From positions 1-23,601 of the forward strand of contig JAJYBA010000004.1 of assembly GCA_021779235.1 (NCBI GenBank): a stretch of 23,601 bases of DNA. Reading direction: 5' to 3'. Source of the DNA: Bacillota bacterium (GTDB lineage Bacteria; Bacillota; Clostridia; Clostridiales; Clostridiaceae). The notes under the pieces are model-generated. The model ran no database searches. It had not been told where the DNA came from and worked only from the letters and a program-made list of their open reading frames with translations. The translations under genes and the position numbers were made by a program. Positions 1-8,353 of the stretch are shown piece by piece. Position 1 is the first letter of the stretch. Every line of letters starts with the position of its first letter.

Positions 1-1
1 T

Positions 2-337
2 CACAGCTCATTGTTATTCCTAGAGAATGTGAGAATAATGAAGGAAATGAGAAATAATGTAAATAGGCTAGTTAACTGTGAAACTGCAAATCTTAGCAAA
101 ACTGTAAATGCGTCAGTAAGACAGGTAGAAAGTATTAGATTAATACAAAAGGAAATAGGCTTTCAAAGGCTTCCTAAAAATCTAAGGGAAATTGCCGAGC
201 TACGCCTTGAGTACCCAGATGAATCTTTGAAGGAACTAGGTGTAATGCTTGAGCCACCAGTGGGTAAATCTGGGGTTAACCATAGACTTAGAAGAATAGA
301 AAAGATTGCTGAAGAATTAAGGAAAGAAGGAAGGTAA
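2..337 (+). CDS. whiA: WhiA, C-terminal part (sporulation/cell-division regulator), partial
   Basis: This is the last ~111 codons of WhiA; the gene begins upstream of the window and is open from the first base in this frame. The segment MRNNVNRLVNCETANL followed by RLPKNLREIAELRLEYP and VGKSGVNHRLRRIEKI is the typical C-terminal helix-turn-helix domain of the WhiA family. That family pairs this DNA-binding domain with a degenerate LAGLIDADG-type N-terminal domain, which is not visible here. WhiA is a DNA-binding protein linked to sporulation in actinomycetes and to cell division in Firmicutes. The stop lies 8 bases before the next gene, so the two are probably co-transcribed. Identity is firm from the sequence; the cellular role in this organism is inferred from the family. 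Confidence 0.92.
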   Translation, partial: HSSLLFLENVRIMKEMRNNVNRLVNCETANLSKTVNASVRQVESIRLIQKEIGFQRLPKNLREIAELRLEYPDESLKELGVMLEPPVGKSGVNHRLRRIEKIAEELRKEGR

Positions 338-345
338 AATATTTA

Positions 346-1650
346 ATGTCAAAGCATGAAGAGATTATTAATTATATTCTTTCCCTACAGATTGGAACTA
401 AAATATCAGTAAGGGGCATCAGCGGAGCATTAGGGCTTAGTGATGGTACGGCATATAGAGCTATAAAAGAAGCTGAAAATATGGGTATTGTTAATACTAT
501 ACCTAGGGTGGGAACTGTAAGAGTGGAGAAGGTGGATAAAAAAAATATTGAAACCTTGACTTATGCTGAAGTTGTAAACATCCTTGATGCAACCATTTTG
601 GGTGGAAAAGAAGGTATAAATAGAAGTTTAAATAAATTTATAATAGGAGCAATGACTGTTGACACTATAACTAAATATATAAGCCCAGGTTATTTACTTA
701 TTGTTGGAAACCGTGAAGCCGCACAACAGCTTGCCCTTGAAAATGAAGCCGCAGTATTAATTACTGGTGGCTTTGATTGCAGTGAAAAAATAAAGGCCTT
801 GGCAAATGAAAAAGGTCTTCCAGTATTATCTTCTTCTTATGACACTTTTACAGTAGCAAGTATGATAAATAAAGCTATTTATGAAAGTATGGTTAAAAAG
901 GAAATTATTTTAGTTGAAGATGTGATGGAAGTTAACCCTAAGTGTCTAATGGGTACTGACACCATTGCTACTTGGAGAAAACTAATGGCAGAAACTAATC
1001 ATGAGAGGTATCCTGTGGTAGATGAGGATATGAAGCTTATTGGTATAATTACCTTAAGAGATCTACAAGGACATGAGGATGAAAATGAACCAATACATAG
1101 AATTATGAACAAGAATCCCATAAGTGTAACACCAAAAACAACTGTAGCTTACGCTGCTCATATTATGGGGTGGGATGGAATAAAGCTTTGTCCTGTGGTT
1201 AATAAAAAGAAGGTAGTAGGAGTTCTAAGTATAGAAGATGTTATAAAAGCAATGCAGTTTGCACTTAGGCAGCCTCAAGTAGCAGAAACTATAGAAGATC
1301 TTATTTTAAAGAATTTTAAATGTGAACTTGAAGAGGATAGGTTACACTTTAATGGCGAGATTATTCCTCAAATGCTGGACCCTGTGGGCACTGCTTCTTG
1401 GAGCTCTATGAATATGCTACTATCAACTATGGGAATAATGGCATTAAGACAAAATAATAATATTAATATTTCAGTAGATAGTATTATGGCATATTTCATG
1501 AAGCCTGTGCAAATGGGTAGCGTTATAGATATATATACAGAAGTTGTGGATAGAGGGAGAAGTTTTTCTAAAGTGGAAATCAGTATGTACAATGGAAATA
1601 AGGAACCTGTAGCAAAGGCTATGATTTCTGCAAAAATATTTAGTAAATAA
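346..1650 (+). CDS. YtoI-like regulator: HTH, DRTGG, two CBS domains, hotdog domain
   Basis: This 434-residue protein has four recognisable modules in order. Residues ~1-60 are a winged/GntR-like helix-turn-helix (GLSDGTAYRAIKEAENMGIV). Residues ~70-175 are a DRTGG domain. Residues ~190-305 are two CBS domains (each with a V-V-[D/N]-K-x-[L/V]-x-G-[I/V] core). Residues ~320-434 are a hotdog (thioesterase-like) fold. This order matches B. subtilis YtoI, which also lies near dnaE. CBS pairs usually bind adenine nucleotides, so a ligand-gated transcription regulator is likely. The ligand and target genes are unknown. The ATG is preceded by GGAAGG inside the end of whiA. Domain calls are from motif reading; function is inferred. 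Confidence 0.85.
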   Translation: MSKHEEIINYILSLQIGTKISVRGISGALGLSDGTAYRAIKEAENMGIVNTIPRVGTVRVEKVDKKNIETLTYAEVVNILDATILGGKEGINRSLNKFIIGAMTVDTITKYISPGYLLIVGNREAAQQLALENEAAVLITGGFDCSEKIKALANEKGLPVLSSSYDTFTVASMINKAIYESMVKKEIILVEDVMEVNPKCLMGTDTIATWRKLMAETNHERYPVVDEDMKLIGIITLRDLQGHEDENEPIHRIMNKNPISVTPKTTVAYAAHIMGWDGIKLCPVVNKKKVVGVLSIEDVIKAMQFALRQPQVAETIEDLILKNFKCELEEDRLHFNGEIIPQMLDPVGTASWSSMNMLLSTMGIMALRQNNNINISVDSIMAYFMKPVQMGSVIDIYTEVVDRGRSFSKVEISMYNGNKEPVAKAMISAKIFSK

Positions 1651-1742
1651 GATCATTAATGCACAAAAGTATTATATTCTAAGAAGCATATAATTTATCT
1701 TTTTTAGATTAATATTAGTTCTAAGCATAAGGAGGAGTTGTA

Positions 1743-2027
1743 ATGTTTACACACATAGTATTTTTTAAGTTAAAGAATAAGGAGCTGGCTAGCGAGGCTA
1801 GAGACCTTTTACTTAGTATGGAGGGAAAGATACCGCAGCTAAAGGGACTTGAGGTAGGAGTGGATGTGCTACATACGGAGCGTTCATATGATTTGGCCTT
1901 GGTAACTAGGTTCGATTCTTTAGAGGATATGGATACATATCAAATACATGAGTATCATGTAAATGAAGTCTTAAAGTATTTGAAACCAATGTTAGAGTCT
2001 TCTAAAGCTGTGGACTTTATTAGTTAA
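1743..2027 (+). CDS. Dabb-domain (stress-responsive alpha/beta barrel) protein
   Basis: This 94-residue protein begins MFTHIVFFKLKN, the usual opening of the Dabb family: a small ferredoxin-like barrel that forms dimers, with a conserved His early in strand 1. The later segments YDLALVTRFDSLEDMDTYQIHEYH and VLKYLKPML fit the same family. Bacterial members mostly have no assigned reaction, so none is proposed. A strong site, AAGGAGGAG, sits 5 bases before the ATG. The gene lies between the YtoI-like regulator and dnaE, a common neighbourhood in clostridia, but this says nothing direct about its job. A short perfect inverted repeat follows it. Confidence 0.82.
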   Translation: MFTHIVFFKLKNKELASEARDLLLSMEGKIPQLKGLEVGVDVLHTERSYDLALVTRFDSLEDMDTYQIHEYHVNEVLKYLKPMLESSKAVDFIS

Positions 2028-2106
2028 TAACCAGGAAGCTTTGGAGCATTTGCTTAGAAAAATCATAGAGGACATTGCTAGTTGTGAATGAATAGCTAGA
2101 AATTGT

Positions 2107-2123
2107 GGACTAATTCTTAGTCC
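2107..2123 (+). terminator. Small perfect stem-loop upstream of dnaE (weak terminator or leader hairpin)
   Basis: GGACTAA and TTAGTCC form a perfect 7-bp stem with a 3-base TTC loop. The run that follows is only mildly T-rich (ATTATTTTAT), so it is a poor intrinsic terminator. It could equally be a structure in the dnaE leader, 40 bases before the start codon. Confidence 0.35.
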
Positions 2124-2163
2124 TCTGTGGATTATTTTATGGTTTGAAAGGAAGTGAAAAAAT

Positions 2164-4513
2164 GTGCACCAAGAACTAGAGATAAAAGAGAAGGAGAACC
2201 TTGGAAATTTCGTTCACCTTCATGTTCATACAGAGTATAGTCTCCTAGATGGTTCGGGAAAAATCAAGGAGCTTATTGCTAAAACTAAGGAATTGGGTAT
2301 GAAGAGTATTGCCATAACGGACCATGGAGCCATGTATGGCTGTGTGGAATTTTATAAGCAGGCGAAAGATCAGGGTATTAAACCTATTATTGGCTGTGAA
2401 ATATATGTAGCAGCTAAAGATATGAATATAAAGGAAGCAGATAGGGAAAATGAGACTCATCATTTAGTGCTTTTAGTTAAGAATACAAAGGGTTATGAAA
2501 ATTTGATGCAAATAGTGTCAGCAGCTTCTATCAAAGGCTTTTACTATAAACCAAGGGTTGATTATGAATTTTTATCAAGGTATAGTGAAGGAATAATTGC
2601 TAGTAGCGCTTGTCTTGGTGGGGAGATTCAAAGTCATCTTCTAAGGAGTAATTATGAGAAAGCCAAGGAAATAGCTTTAAAATATAGGGAAATATTCAAA
2701 GATGGTTTCTATTTAGAATTACAGTATCATGGTATGCAGGATCAGCTGATGGTAAATGAGCTTTTAGTTAAACTCTCAAAGGAGACCGGAATTCCTTTGA
2801 TTTGTACCAATGATACTCACTATATTAATAAAGAAGATTCTAAGGCTCATGATGTGCTTCTCTGTATTCAAACAGCAAAAACTGTGGATGAAGAAAATAG
2901 AATGAGATATCCATCAGATGAATTCTATTTAAAAACTCCTGAGGAGATGAAAAAGGCCTTTGCCTATGTTCCTGAAGCCTTGAGTAATACAGTTAAAATT
3001 GCAGAGCAGTGTAACTTTGATTATGAATTTCATGTATCTAAACTGCCGAAGTTTCCATTGCCTGAGGGGGTAGACCCTTATGAATATCTTAGAGAAACTT
3101 GCTACATGGGTATGGTAGAGAGATATAAGGTATTTAGTGAGGTGCTATCAAAGGGTTTTTCTATAGAATATATAAATGAAATAGCCGAGGAAAATGTAGA
3201 GGCAAAAGAGTATGTAGATAGACTTGAATATGAGCTTAATGTAATAAAACAAATGGGGTATATAGATTATTTTCTTATAGTATGGGATTTTATAAAGTTT
3301 GCAGTAGAACATGACATTCCAACTGGCCCAGGTCGTGGATCTGCGGCAGGCTCTATAGTTGCTTATACTTTGGATATAACTAAGATAGACCCTATTAAAT
3401 ACAGTTTGATTTTTGAGCGTTTTTTAAATCCTGAAAGGGTTTCAATGCCAGATATAGATTCGGATTTCTGCTACGAAGGACGCCAGGCTGTAATTGATTA
3501 TGTAGTGGAGAAATACGGCTCGGAAAATGTATCACAAATCATAACCTTTGGAACTATGGCTCCTAGAGCTTGCATAAGAGATGTGGGAAGGGCTATGAAT
3601 TATTCTTATGCAGAGGTAGATAGAATTGCTAAGATGATTCCAACTGTAATTGGTATAACTATAGAAAAAGCTCTGGAAATGAATGCAGAACTTAGAGAAT
3701 TATATGAAGATGATACTCGGGTGGAAGCACTTATAGATGTTGCAAAAGCCTTAGAGGGAATTCCAAGGCATAGCTCCACTCACGCAGCGGGAGTAGTTAT
3801 TGCCTCAAAGCCTCTAGTAAATTATGTTCCTCTTCAGAAAAATGAGGAAATGATAGTAACACAATTCCCTATGGGAACCTTAGAGGAACTTGGTCTTTTA
3901 AAAATGGACTTTCTTGGACTTAGAACACTTACCGTTATGAGAGATACTGTGAAGCTCATAAAAGAAAATAGGAAGGTAAGTATCGATATAGATGATTTAG
4001 ACATTGAAGACCACAAGGTCTACAAGATGATTGGGGAAGGAAAAACTGTAGGCATATTCCAACTTGAATCTGCAGGAATGACTAGCTTTATGAAGGAACT
4101 GAAGCCTGATAATCTAGAGGATATTATTGCAGGTATAAGTCTATATAGACCAGGTCCTATGGCAGAAATTCCACGTTATATAAAAAATAAAAATAGCATG
4201 GAAAAGGTAGAATATGAAACTCCACAATTAGAGGATATACTGGGTGTTACCTATGGGGTAATGGTATATCAAGAACAAGTTATGGAAATTGTTAGAAAAC
4301 TTGCTGGCTATTCTATGGGAAGATCGGACCTTGTACGTCGTGCTATGTCTAAAAAGAAGCACAAAGTTATGGAAGAGGAACGATATAATTTTATTCATGG
4401 AATAGTAGACAAGGATGGAAACATTGAAGTAGAAGGTTGCCTTAGAAATGGGATCACAGAACAGGCAGCAAATCGCATCTTTGATCAGATGATGGATTTT
4501 GCTTCCTATGCAT
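2164..4513 (+). CDS. dnaE: DNA polymerase III alpha subunit DnaE, exon 1
   Basis: This is the first 783 codons plus one base of the replicative polymerase subunit DnaE. Residues 18-30 (HLHVHTEYSLLDG) open the PHP domain. The polymerase palm carries PDIDSDF at 429-435 with the catalytic aspartates D430 and D432, and KMDFLGLRTL with the third, D582. GPGRGSAAGS lies between the PHP domain and the palm. The start is GTG at 2164, seven bases after AAAGGAAGTG. An ATG two bases upstream is in another frame and stops after five codons. Read straight on, the frame runs 11 bases into the intron and hits TAA at 4522, which would lose the whole C-terminus. Joined to 5778-7009 the two parts give 3582 bases, exactly 1193 codons plus stop. 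Confidence 0.93.
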
Positions 4514-4547
4514 TCGTATTTTAATCATGTACTGTATAAAATATTTA

Positions 4548-4574
4548 CACCTTGCTAAATATATTTGTGAGGTG
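4548..4574 (+). promoter_or_regulatory. Hairpin covering the ribosome binding site of the intron endonuclease
   Basis: CACCTTGC (4548-4555) pairs with GTGAGGTG (4567-4574) over eight positions, two of them G-U, around an 11-base AT loop. The 3' arm is the only Shine-Dalgarno-like sequence before the endonuclease ATG at 4580, so translation would be blocked while the stem is formed. The same stem could instead be a peripheral intron helix. Confidence 0.5.
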
Positions 4575-4579
4575 AAAGT

Positions 4580-5440
4580 ATGAAAGCTAGTAGTAAGTTA
4601 CCATACAATAAATTGTGTGAATGTGATAGACAAATAATTATAGACACTTATTATGATAAAATAAATTTAATGTTTGATGAGATATCAGATATGTTAAATA
4701 TATCTAGAAGAGCTATATCAAGGGTGTTAGAAGAGGCTGGAATAAACACAAAGAGATTAAATCGATATAAGTTAAATGAAAGTTTCTTTGAAAATATAGA
4801 TAATGAGCAAAAAGCATACATTCTAGGTCTTTTATATGCGGATGGGTATGTAGGAAATGAGCATTTTAATAATATTGTTTTGCAATTAAAAGATGGAGAA
4901 ATGATAGAACAAATAGCTAAAGTGCTAGATTTTACAGGTACAATTAGAAAAAGTAAAAAAGGCGGATTTAAGAATTCAAAAGTAGGCTATGTTTTAAATT
5001 TTTCTTCTGAAATAATGGCTAATTCTCTGAGAAATATCGGGTTGTACCCTAATAAATCATTAACGTTAAATAATATACCTAATATGCCAGAGTCCCTTCT
5101 TAGACATTTTATAAGAGGATACTTTGATGGTGATGGCAGTATCATATTAAGTAAGCACAGTAGCTACCATACAGTTGCTGGTGTTATTAAGAAGTATGAA
5201 TACCCATGCTATACGTTTATGATATTAGGAACAAGGGAGTTTATAGAGAAGGTAGTAATTATAATGAATTTAAACCGTTATATAATTACAAACACAAAAA
5301 CAGAAGAAATTAAATGCTTAAGAGTATGTGCTAAGCAAGATGCACATTATTTATATAATTATTTGTATGATAATTCAACTATATATTTAGAAAGAAAATA
5401 CAGTAAGTGGTTAGAAGTTTTGAGTGCCTTTATGAAGTAA
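4580..5440 (+). CDS. LAGLIDADG homing endonuclease of the dnaE intron
   Basis: This 286-residue protein lies inside the dnaE intron, upstream of the catalytic RNA core. It has two LAGLIDADG motifs, ILGLLYADG (81-89) and IRGYFDGDG (178-186), spaced as in single-chain two-motif endonucleases. The final Asp of each motif would be an active-site residue. Residues ~14-60 look like an added helix-turn-helix (FDEISDMLNISRRAISRVLEEAGI), a DNA-binding extension seen in some intron endonucleases. The expected role is to cut intron-free dnaE alleles near the insertion site and so spread the intron. Both motifs are intact and there is no internal stop, which suggests an active or recently active enzyme. 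Maturase activity is possible but unproven. Its binding site GTGAGGTG sits in a stem-loop. Confidence 0.9.
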   Translation: MKASSKLPYNKLCECDRQIIIDTYYDKINLMFDEISDMLNISRRAISRVLEEAGINTKRLNRYKLNESFFENIDNEQKAYILGLLYADGYVGNEHFNNIVLQLKDGEMIEQIAKVLDFTGTIRKSKKGGFKNSKVGYVLNFSSEIMANSLRNIGLYPNKSLTLNNIPNMPESLLRHFIRGYFDGDGSIILSKHSSYHTVAGVIKKYEYPCYTFMILGTREFIEKVVIIMNLNRYIITNTKTEEIKCLRVCAKQDAHYLYNYLYDNSTIYLERKYSKWLEVLSAFMK

Positions 5441-5777
5441 TTCATAAAGAAAACAGGGTGAATTGCAGGAAAAATCTTAGAGCCTTAAATACTAACTTAT
5501 GCTAGTAATAGACATAAGGTCGATGGGTAATGCCAAAGGTATAGTAAAAAGTTTAAGGATTGGTTAATCCGCAGCCAAGAGTCCTAGTAATAGGATTAAG
5601 GTTCAGAGACTAGGTTAAGGAGTCCTAATCAACATAAATATGTTGATGGATGGTAAAAACCCACGAGTGCCCTGTGCCCTGATGATTAGTAAGTTATTTA
5701 TCAGGGTAATGAGATAGTCCGATACTCTGTAGAGATATAGAGAGATAAGGATAAACAGCCTTATTGGAACTAAAATG
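5441..5777 (+). ncRNA. Catalytic core of the dnaE group I intron
   Basis: This is the non-coding, structured 3' part of the intron (helices P3-P9). Visible elements are AATTGCAGGAAAA (P3/P4 side), GGATT/AATCC (P6-like), GCAGCCAAG, GTTCAGAGACTA with GATAGTCC (P7), CCCTGAT (5677-5683) with ATCAGGG (5700-5706) as a P8-type helix, and CTCT/AGAG hairpins after P7 (P9-type). It ends in G, as group I introns do. Short blocks of open reading frame here are shadows. Confidence 0.82.
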
Positions 5778-7009
5778 TCAATAAATCCCACGCGGCGGCC
5801 TATGCAGTTGTAGGTTATCAAACAGCATATTTAATGTGTTATTATCCAACGGAATTTATAGCTGCAATGTTAAATAGTGTAAAGGGTAGCAATGAGAAAA
5901 TAGCTTTTTATACTAGATATGCAGAACAGATTAGTATTCAAGTTTTACCGCCTAGTATTAATGAAAGTTATGCGGGATTTACGGTAAAAGGAGATACTAT
6001 AAGATTTGGGCTTACAGCTATAAAAAATGTAGGGGTAAACGTAATAGATAGTATTGTAAAAAATCGAGAAGAAAAAGGTGATTTTACCGGCTTTATGGAT
6101 TTTTGCAATAAAATAGATACTTCCTGTGTAAATAAAAGAGCAGTAGAAAGCCTTATTAAGGCAGGGGCCTTTGATGATTTCAAAATCCATAGGTCTCAAC
6201 TTTTGGCAATTTATGAAAAAGTATTAGATGGAGTAAATAATGATAGAAAGAGAAATATTTCGGGACAAATAAATTTGTTTTTAGATTTTGAAAATGATTA
6301 TAATAATTTCGAAATAGAGTATCCTAATATTAAAGAATTTAAAAAGAAACATCTTTTAGCTATGGAAAAAGAAATGACGGGAATATATTTATCTGGTCAC
6401 CCACTAGATGAATATGAAGAGACTTTAAAAATACAAACCAACACAAGAATATCTGATATTGTGGTGGAGGAGAGCCTTGAAGAAGGAAATGATTTATTAA
6501 GTGAAAGCTTTAAGCTTCAAGATGGCGATAGAGTTATTATCGGGGGCATAATATCCACAGTTACAAAGAAAGTTACTAAAAATAACTCTATGATGGCTTT
6601 TATTAATCTAGAGGATTTATATGCTAGTGTAGAAGTAATTGTTTTTCCTAAGACCTTTGAAAAATATAAATCCTTAATGGAAGAGGATGAAATAGTAGTA
6701 ATAAAGGGAAGAGTAAGCATTAGGGAAGAAGAACAACCAAAGATATTATGTGAAGATATTAAGCCACTTTTAAAGATTAATAGTGAAAAAATTTATATCT
6801 TGATAGAGAATGAAGCCATAATGAAGGATGCATTAAAAAAATTAAAACAGAATTTGGCGGTTTATAGAGGCAATACTCCAGTATATCTTTGTACAAAGGA
6901 ACCAAGAAAAATGTATGCTGTGGATAAAGGCTTATGGTTAAGTGAAGAAACGGATACTATGCAAGTTCTAAGAAGTGTATTTGGAGAAAGCAACATAAAG
7001 ATACAATAA
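5778..7009 (+). CDS. dnaE: DNA polymerase III alpha subunit DnaE, exon 2
   Basis: This exon supplies the last two bases of codon 784 and residues 785-1193. It opens with NKSHAAAYAVVGYQTAYL, the highly conserved finger-domain segment that continues exon 1. A helix-hairpin-helix region follows (SCVNKRAVESLIKAGAFDDF). Near the C-terminus is an OB-fold (DRVIIGGIISTVTKKVTK, then MMAFINLEDLYASVEVIVFP), which binds single-stranded DNA in other DnaE proteins. An ATG at 5834 could start a separate 391-residue frame, but no ribosome binding site precedes it and the NKSHAAAYA block lies upstream of it, so splicing is the better explanation. A terminator follows at 7057. Confidence 0.93.
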
Positions 7010-7056
7010 AGTTTTTCGTTATTTTAAGTAACAATGTATACCCTAGTAAAAATAAG

Positions 7057-7083
7057 GGGAGAAATATTTTTTCTCCCGTTTTT
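7057..7083 (+). terminator. Intrinsic terminator after dnaE
   Basis: GGGAGAAA (7057-7064) pairs with TTTCTCCC (7070-7077) around a 5-base loop, followed by GTTTTT. It cleanly separates dnaE from the pfkA leader. Confidence 0.85.
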
Positions 7084-7156
7084 ACGCATTAAAAGGTTTA
7101 CAATGTTACAATGATATAATATTCATCAGAAAATTATTATTTCTCTATATAAAATG

Positions 7157-7185
7157 TTGAATATTTCGAGAATTTTGTATAAAAT
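7157..7185 (+). promoter_or_regulatory. Candidate sigma-A promoter for pfkA-pyk
   Basis: TTGAAT (7157-7162), a 17-base spacer and TAAAAT (7180-7185) fit a housekeeping promoter. A start near 7192 would give pfkA an untranslated leader of about 200 bases. A second TATAAT at 7115-7120 lacks a well-spaced -35 box. The assignment is by eye only. Confidence 0.4.
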
Positions 7186-7248
7186 TAGACTAGAAGAGTA
7201 TTTGTAATTAGTAGCAATATTTTTATAAGATAACATGGATATATTATG

Positions 7249-7280
7249 ACCATAGTGGGACAAGGTTTGACCCGAATGGT
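7249..7280 (+). promoter_or_regulatory. Stem-loop in the pfkA leader
   Basis: ACCAT (7249-7253) pairs with ATGGT (7276-7280), and an inner GGG/CCC pair (7257-7259 with 7271-7273) encloses an 11-base loop. It lies just before a Shine-Dalgarno-like AGGAGG (7291-7296) that has no start codon at a usable distance. I do not recognise it as a known riboswitch. Confidence 0.35.
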
Positions 7281-7294
7281 ACAAGGTGCAAGGA

Positions 7295-7382
7295 GGATAA
7301 ACAATTAATAATTGTTTTATGCCCTAGAGGAATACAAAGGGTAAACAATTAATAATTGTTATTTCCCCCAGAGAACTACGAG
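7295..7382 (+). repeat. Two 44-bp direct repeats, each with a perfect palindrome, before pfkA
   Basis: Copy 1 is 7295-7338 and copy 2 is 7339-7382, head to tail. Both contain the identical palindrome AACAATTAATAATTGTT (7300-7316 and 7344-7360), an 8-bp inverted repeat around one base, and continue with similar CCC[T/C]AGAG[G/A]A tails. The second copy ends at the pfkA ribosome binding site, AGGAGG (7381-7386). The layout suits a tandem operator or paired RNA hairpins; which one cannot be told from sequence. Confidence 0.75.
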
Positions 7383-7393
7383 GAGGAATATTT

Positions 7394-8353
7394 ATGAAAA
7401 CAATTGCGGTATTAACAAGTGGAGGAGACGCACCAGGAATGAATGCTGCCATTAGATCGGTAGTTAGAATGGCTACAGATAAAGGCTTAAGAGTTATGGG
7501 TGTACAAAGGGGATATAGCGGACTTATAAACGGTGAAATTTTTGAAATGGATAGACATTCTGTTTCTGATATAATCCATAAAGGTGGAACTATTCTTAGA
7601 ACTGCCCGTTCGGAAGAATTTAGAACAGAATCTGGAAGAAAAAAGGCAGTTAATGTGTTAAGAGTATTTGGCATTGATGGATTAGTAGTAATTGGGGGAG
7701 ATGGTTCTTTCCACGGTGCACAACTTCTATCAGAAATGGGTATTGCAACTGTTGGTATTCCTGGAACTATAGATAATGATTTGCCTTATAGTGAATATAC
7801 TTTAGGCTTTGATACAGCGTTAAACACGGTACTTGACGCTATAAATAAAATAAGAGATACTTCAAGCTCACATGAAAGAATTAGTGTAGTTGAGGTAATG
7901 GGAAGAAATTGTGGAGACATTGCCCTATATGCTGGAATTGCTGGAGGGGCAGAGCGAGTAATCGTTCCTGAAAAAGGGTATGAAATAGATGATTTATGCA
8001 AAACTATACTTGAAGGCAAGCTAAGAGGCAAAATGCATAATCTAATAATATTGGCTGAAGGCGTGGGTGGAGCAAATGAGCTTGCTAAACAAGTTGAAGA
8101 GGTAACAGGCATAGAAGCAAGAGCTACAATACTTGGACACATTCAAAGAGGTGGAAGTCCAAGTGCTTTCGATAGAATATTGGCTTCAAGAATGGGAGTA
8201 GCAGCAGTAGAAGTTCTTATAGAAGGTAAATCTGGAAGAGTAATTGGTATGAAAGAAGGCAAAATAATAGATGAAGATATCAATACTGCACTAGCAATAC
8301 CAAGAAGTTTCGATGAGAAACTTTATGAAATATCAAAGGTTCTTTCTTATTAA
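7394..8353 (+). CDS. pfkA: ATP-dependent 6-phosphofructokinase
   Basis: This 319-residue protein is a standard bacterial PfkA, which phosphorylates fructose 6-phosphate to the 1,6-bisphosphate in the cytosol. Visible signatures are the N-terminal SGGDAPGMNA loop (9-18), the ATP/Mg site GGDGS (101-105) with the Gly that favours ATP over pyrophosphate, and the catalytic PGTIDNDL with D127. The MGRNCGDIA and HIQRGGSPS blocks also fit. The length equals that of the E. coli and Bacillus enzymes. The start is fixed by AGGAGG seven bases upstream. The gene is followed after 144 bases by pyk, the usual clostridial pair. Its stop codon is the first three bases of a tandem repeat array. Confidence 0.97.
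   Translation: MKTIAVLTSGGDAPGMNAAIRSVVRMATDKGLRVMGVQRGYSGLINGEIFEMDRHSVSDIIHKGGTILRTARSEEFRTESGRKKAVNVLRVFGIDGLVVIGGDGSFHGAQLLSEMGIATVGIPGTIDNDLPYSEYTLGFDTALNTVLDAINKIRDTSSSHERISVVEVMGRNCGDIALYAGIAGGAERVIVPEKGYEIDDLCKTILEGKLRGKMHNLIILAEGVGGANELAKQVEEVTGIEARATILGHIQRGGSPSAFDRILASRMGVAAVEVLIEGKSGRVIGMKEGKIIDEDINTALAIPRSFDEKLYEISKVLSY

Larger units (their letters stand above)
4514..5777 (+). mobile_element. Group I intron in dnaE with internal homing endonuclease gene
   Basis: This 1264-base insertion interrupts the conserved DnaE segment FASYAFNKSHAAAYA. The exons share only TC at the junction, leaving three possible boundaries. The group I rules (5' exon ends in U, intron ends in G) select TATGCAT^TCGTA and AAAATG^TCAAT, which breaks codon 784 (Phe) after its first base. 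Removal keeps the frame. The core signatures are GTTCAGAGACTA at 5601-5612 and GATAGTCC at 5713-5720, whose GACTA/TAGTC pair as P7, plus AATTGCAGGAAAA at 5461-5473 and the P6-like GGATT-GGTT-AATCC before CGCAGCCAAG. I could not find a convincing P1 guide pairing with the 5' exon, so the exact boundaries are inferred. Confidence 0.88.

Noticed and set aside
4514..5777. Intein in DnaE
   Set aside because: The exon 1 frame meets a stop after three codons, and no intein block motifs flank the endonuclease, which has its own start and stop.
2164..7009. dnaE as a broken pseudogene, or as two separate polymerase genes
   Set aside because: The two parts join in frame at a conserved motif once a segment with group I core sequences is removed, and the second part has no start signal of its own.
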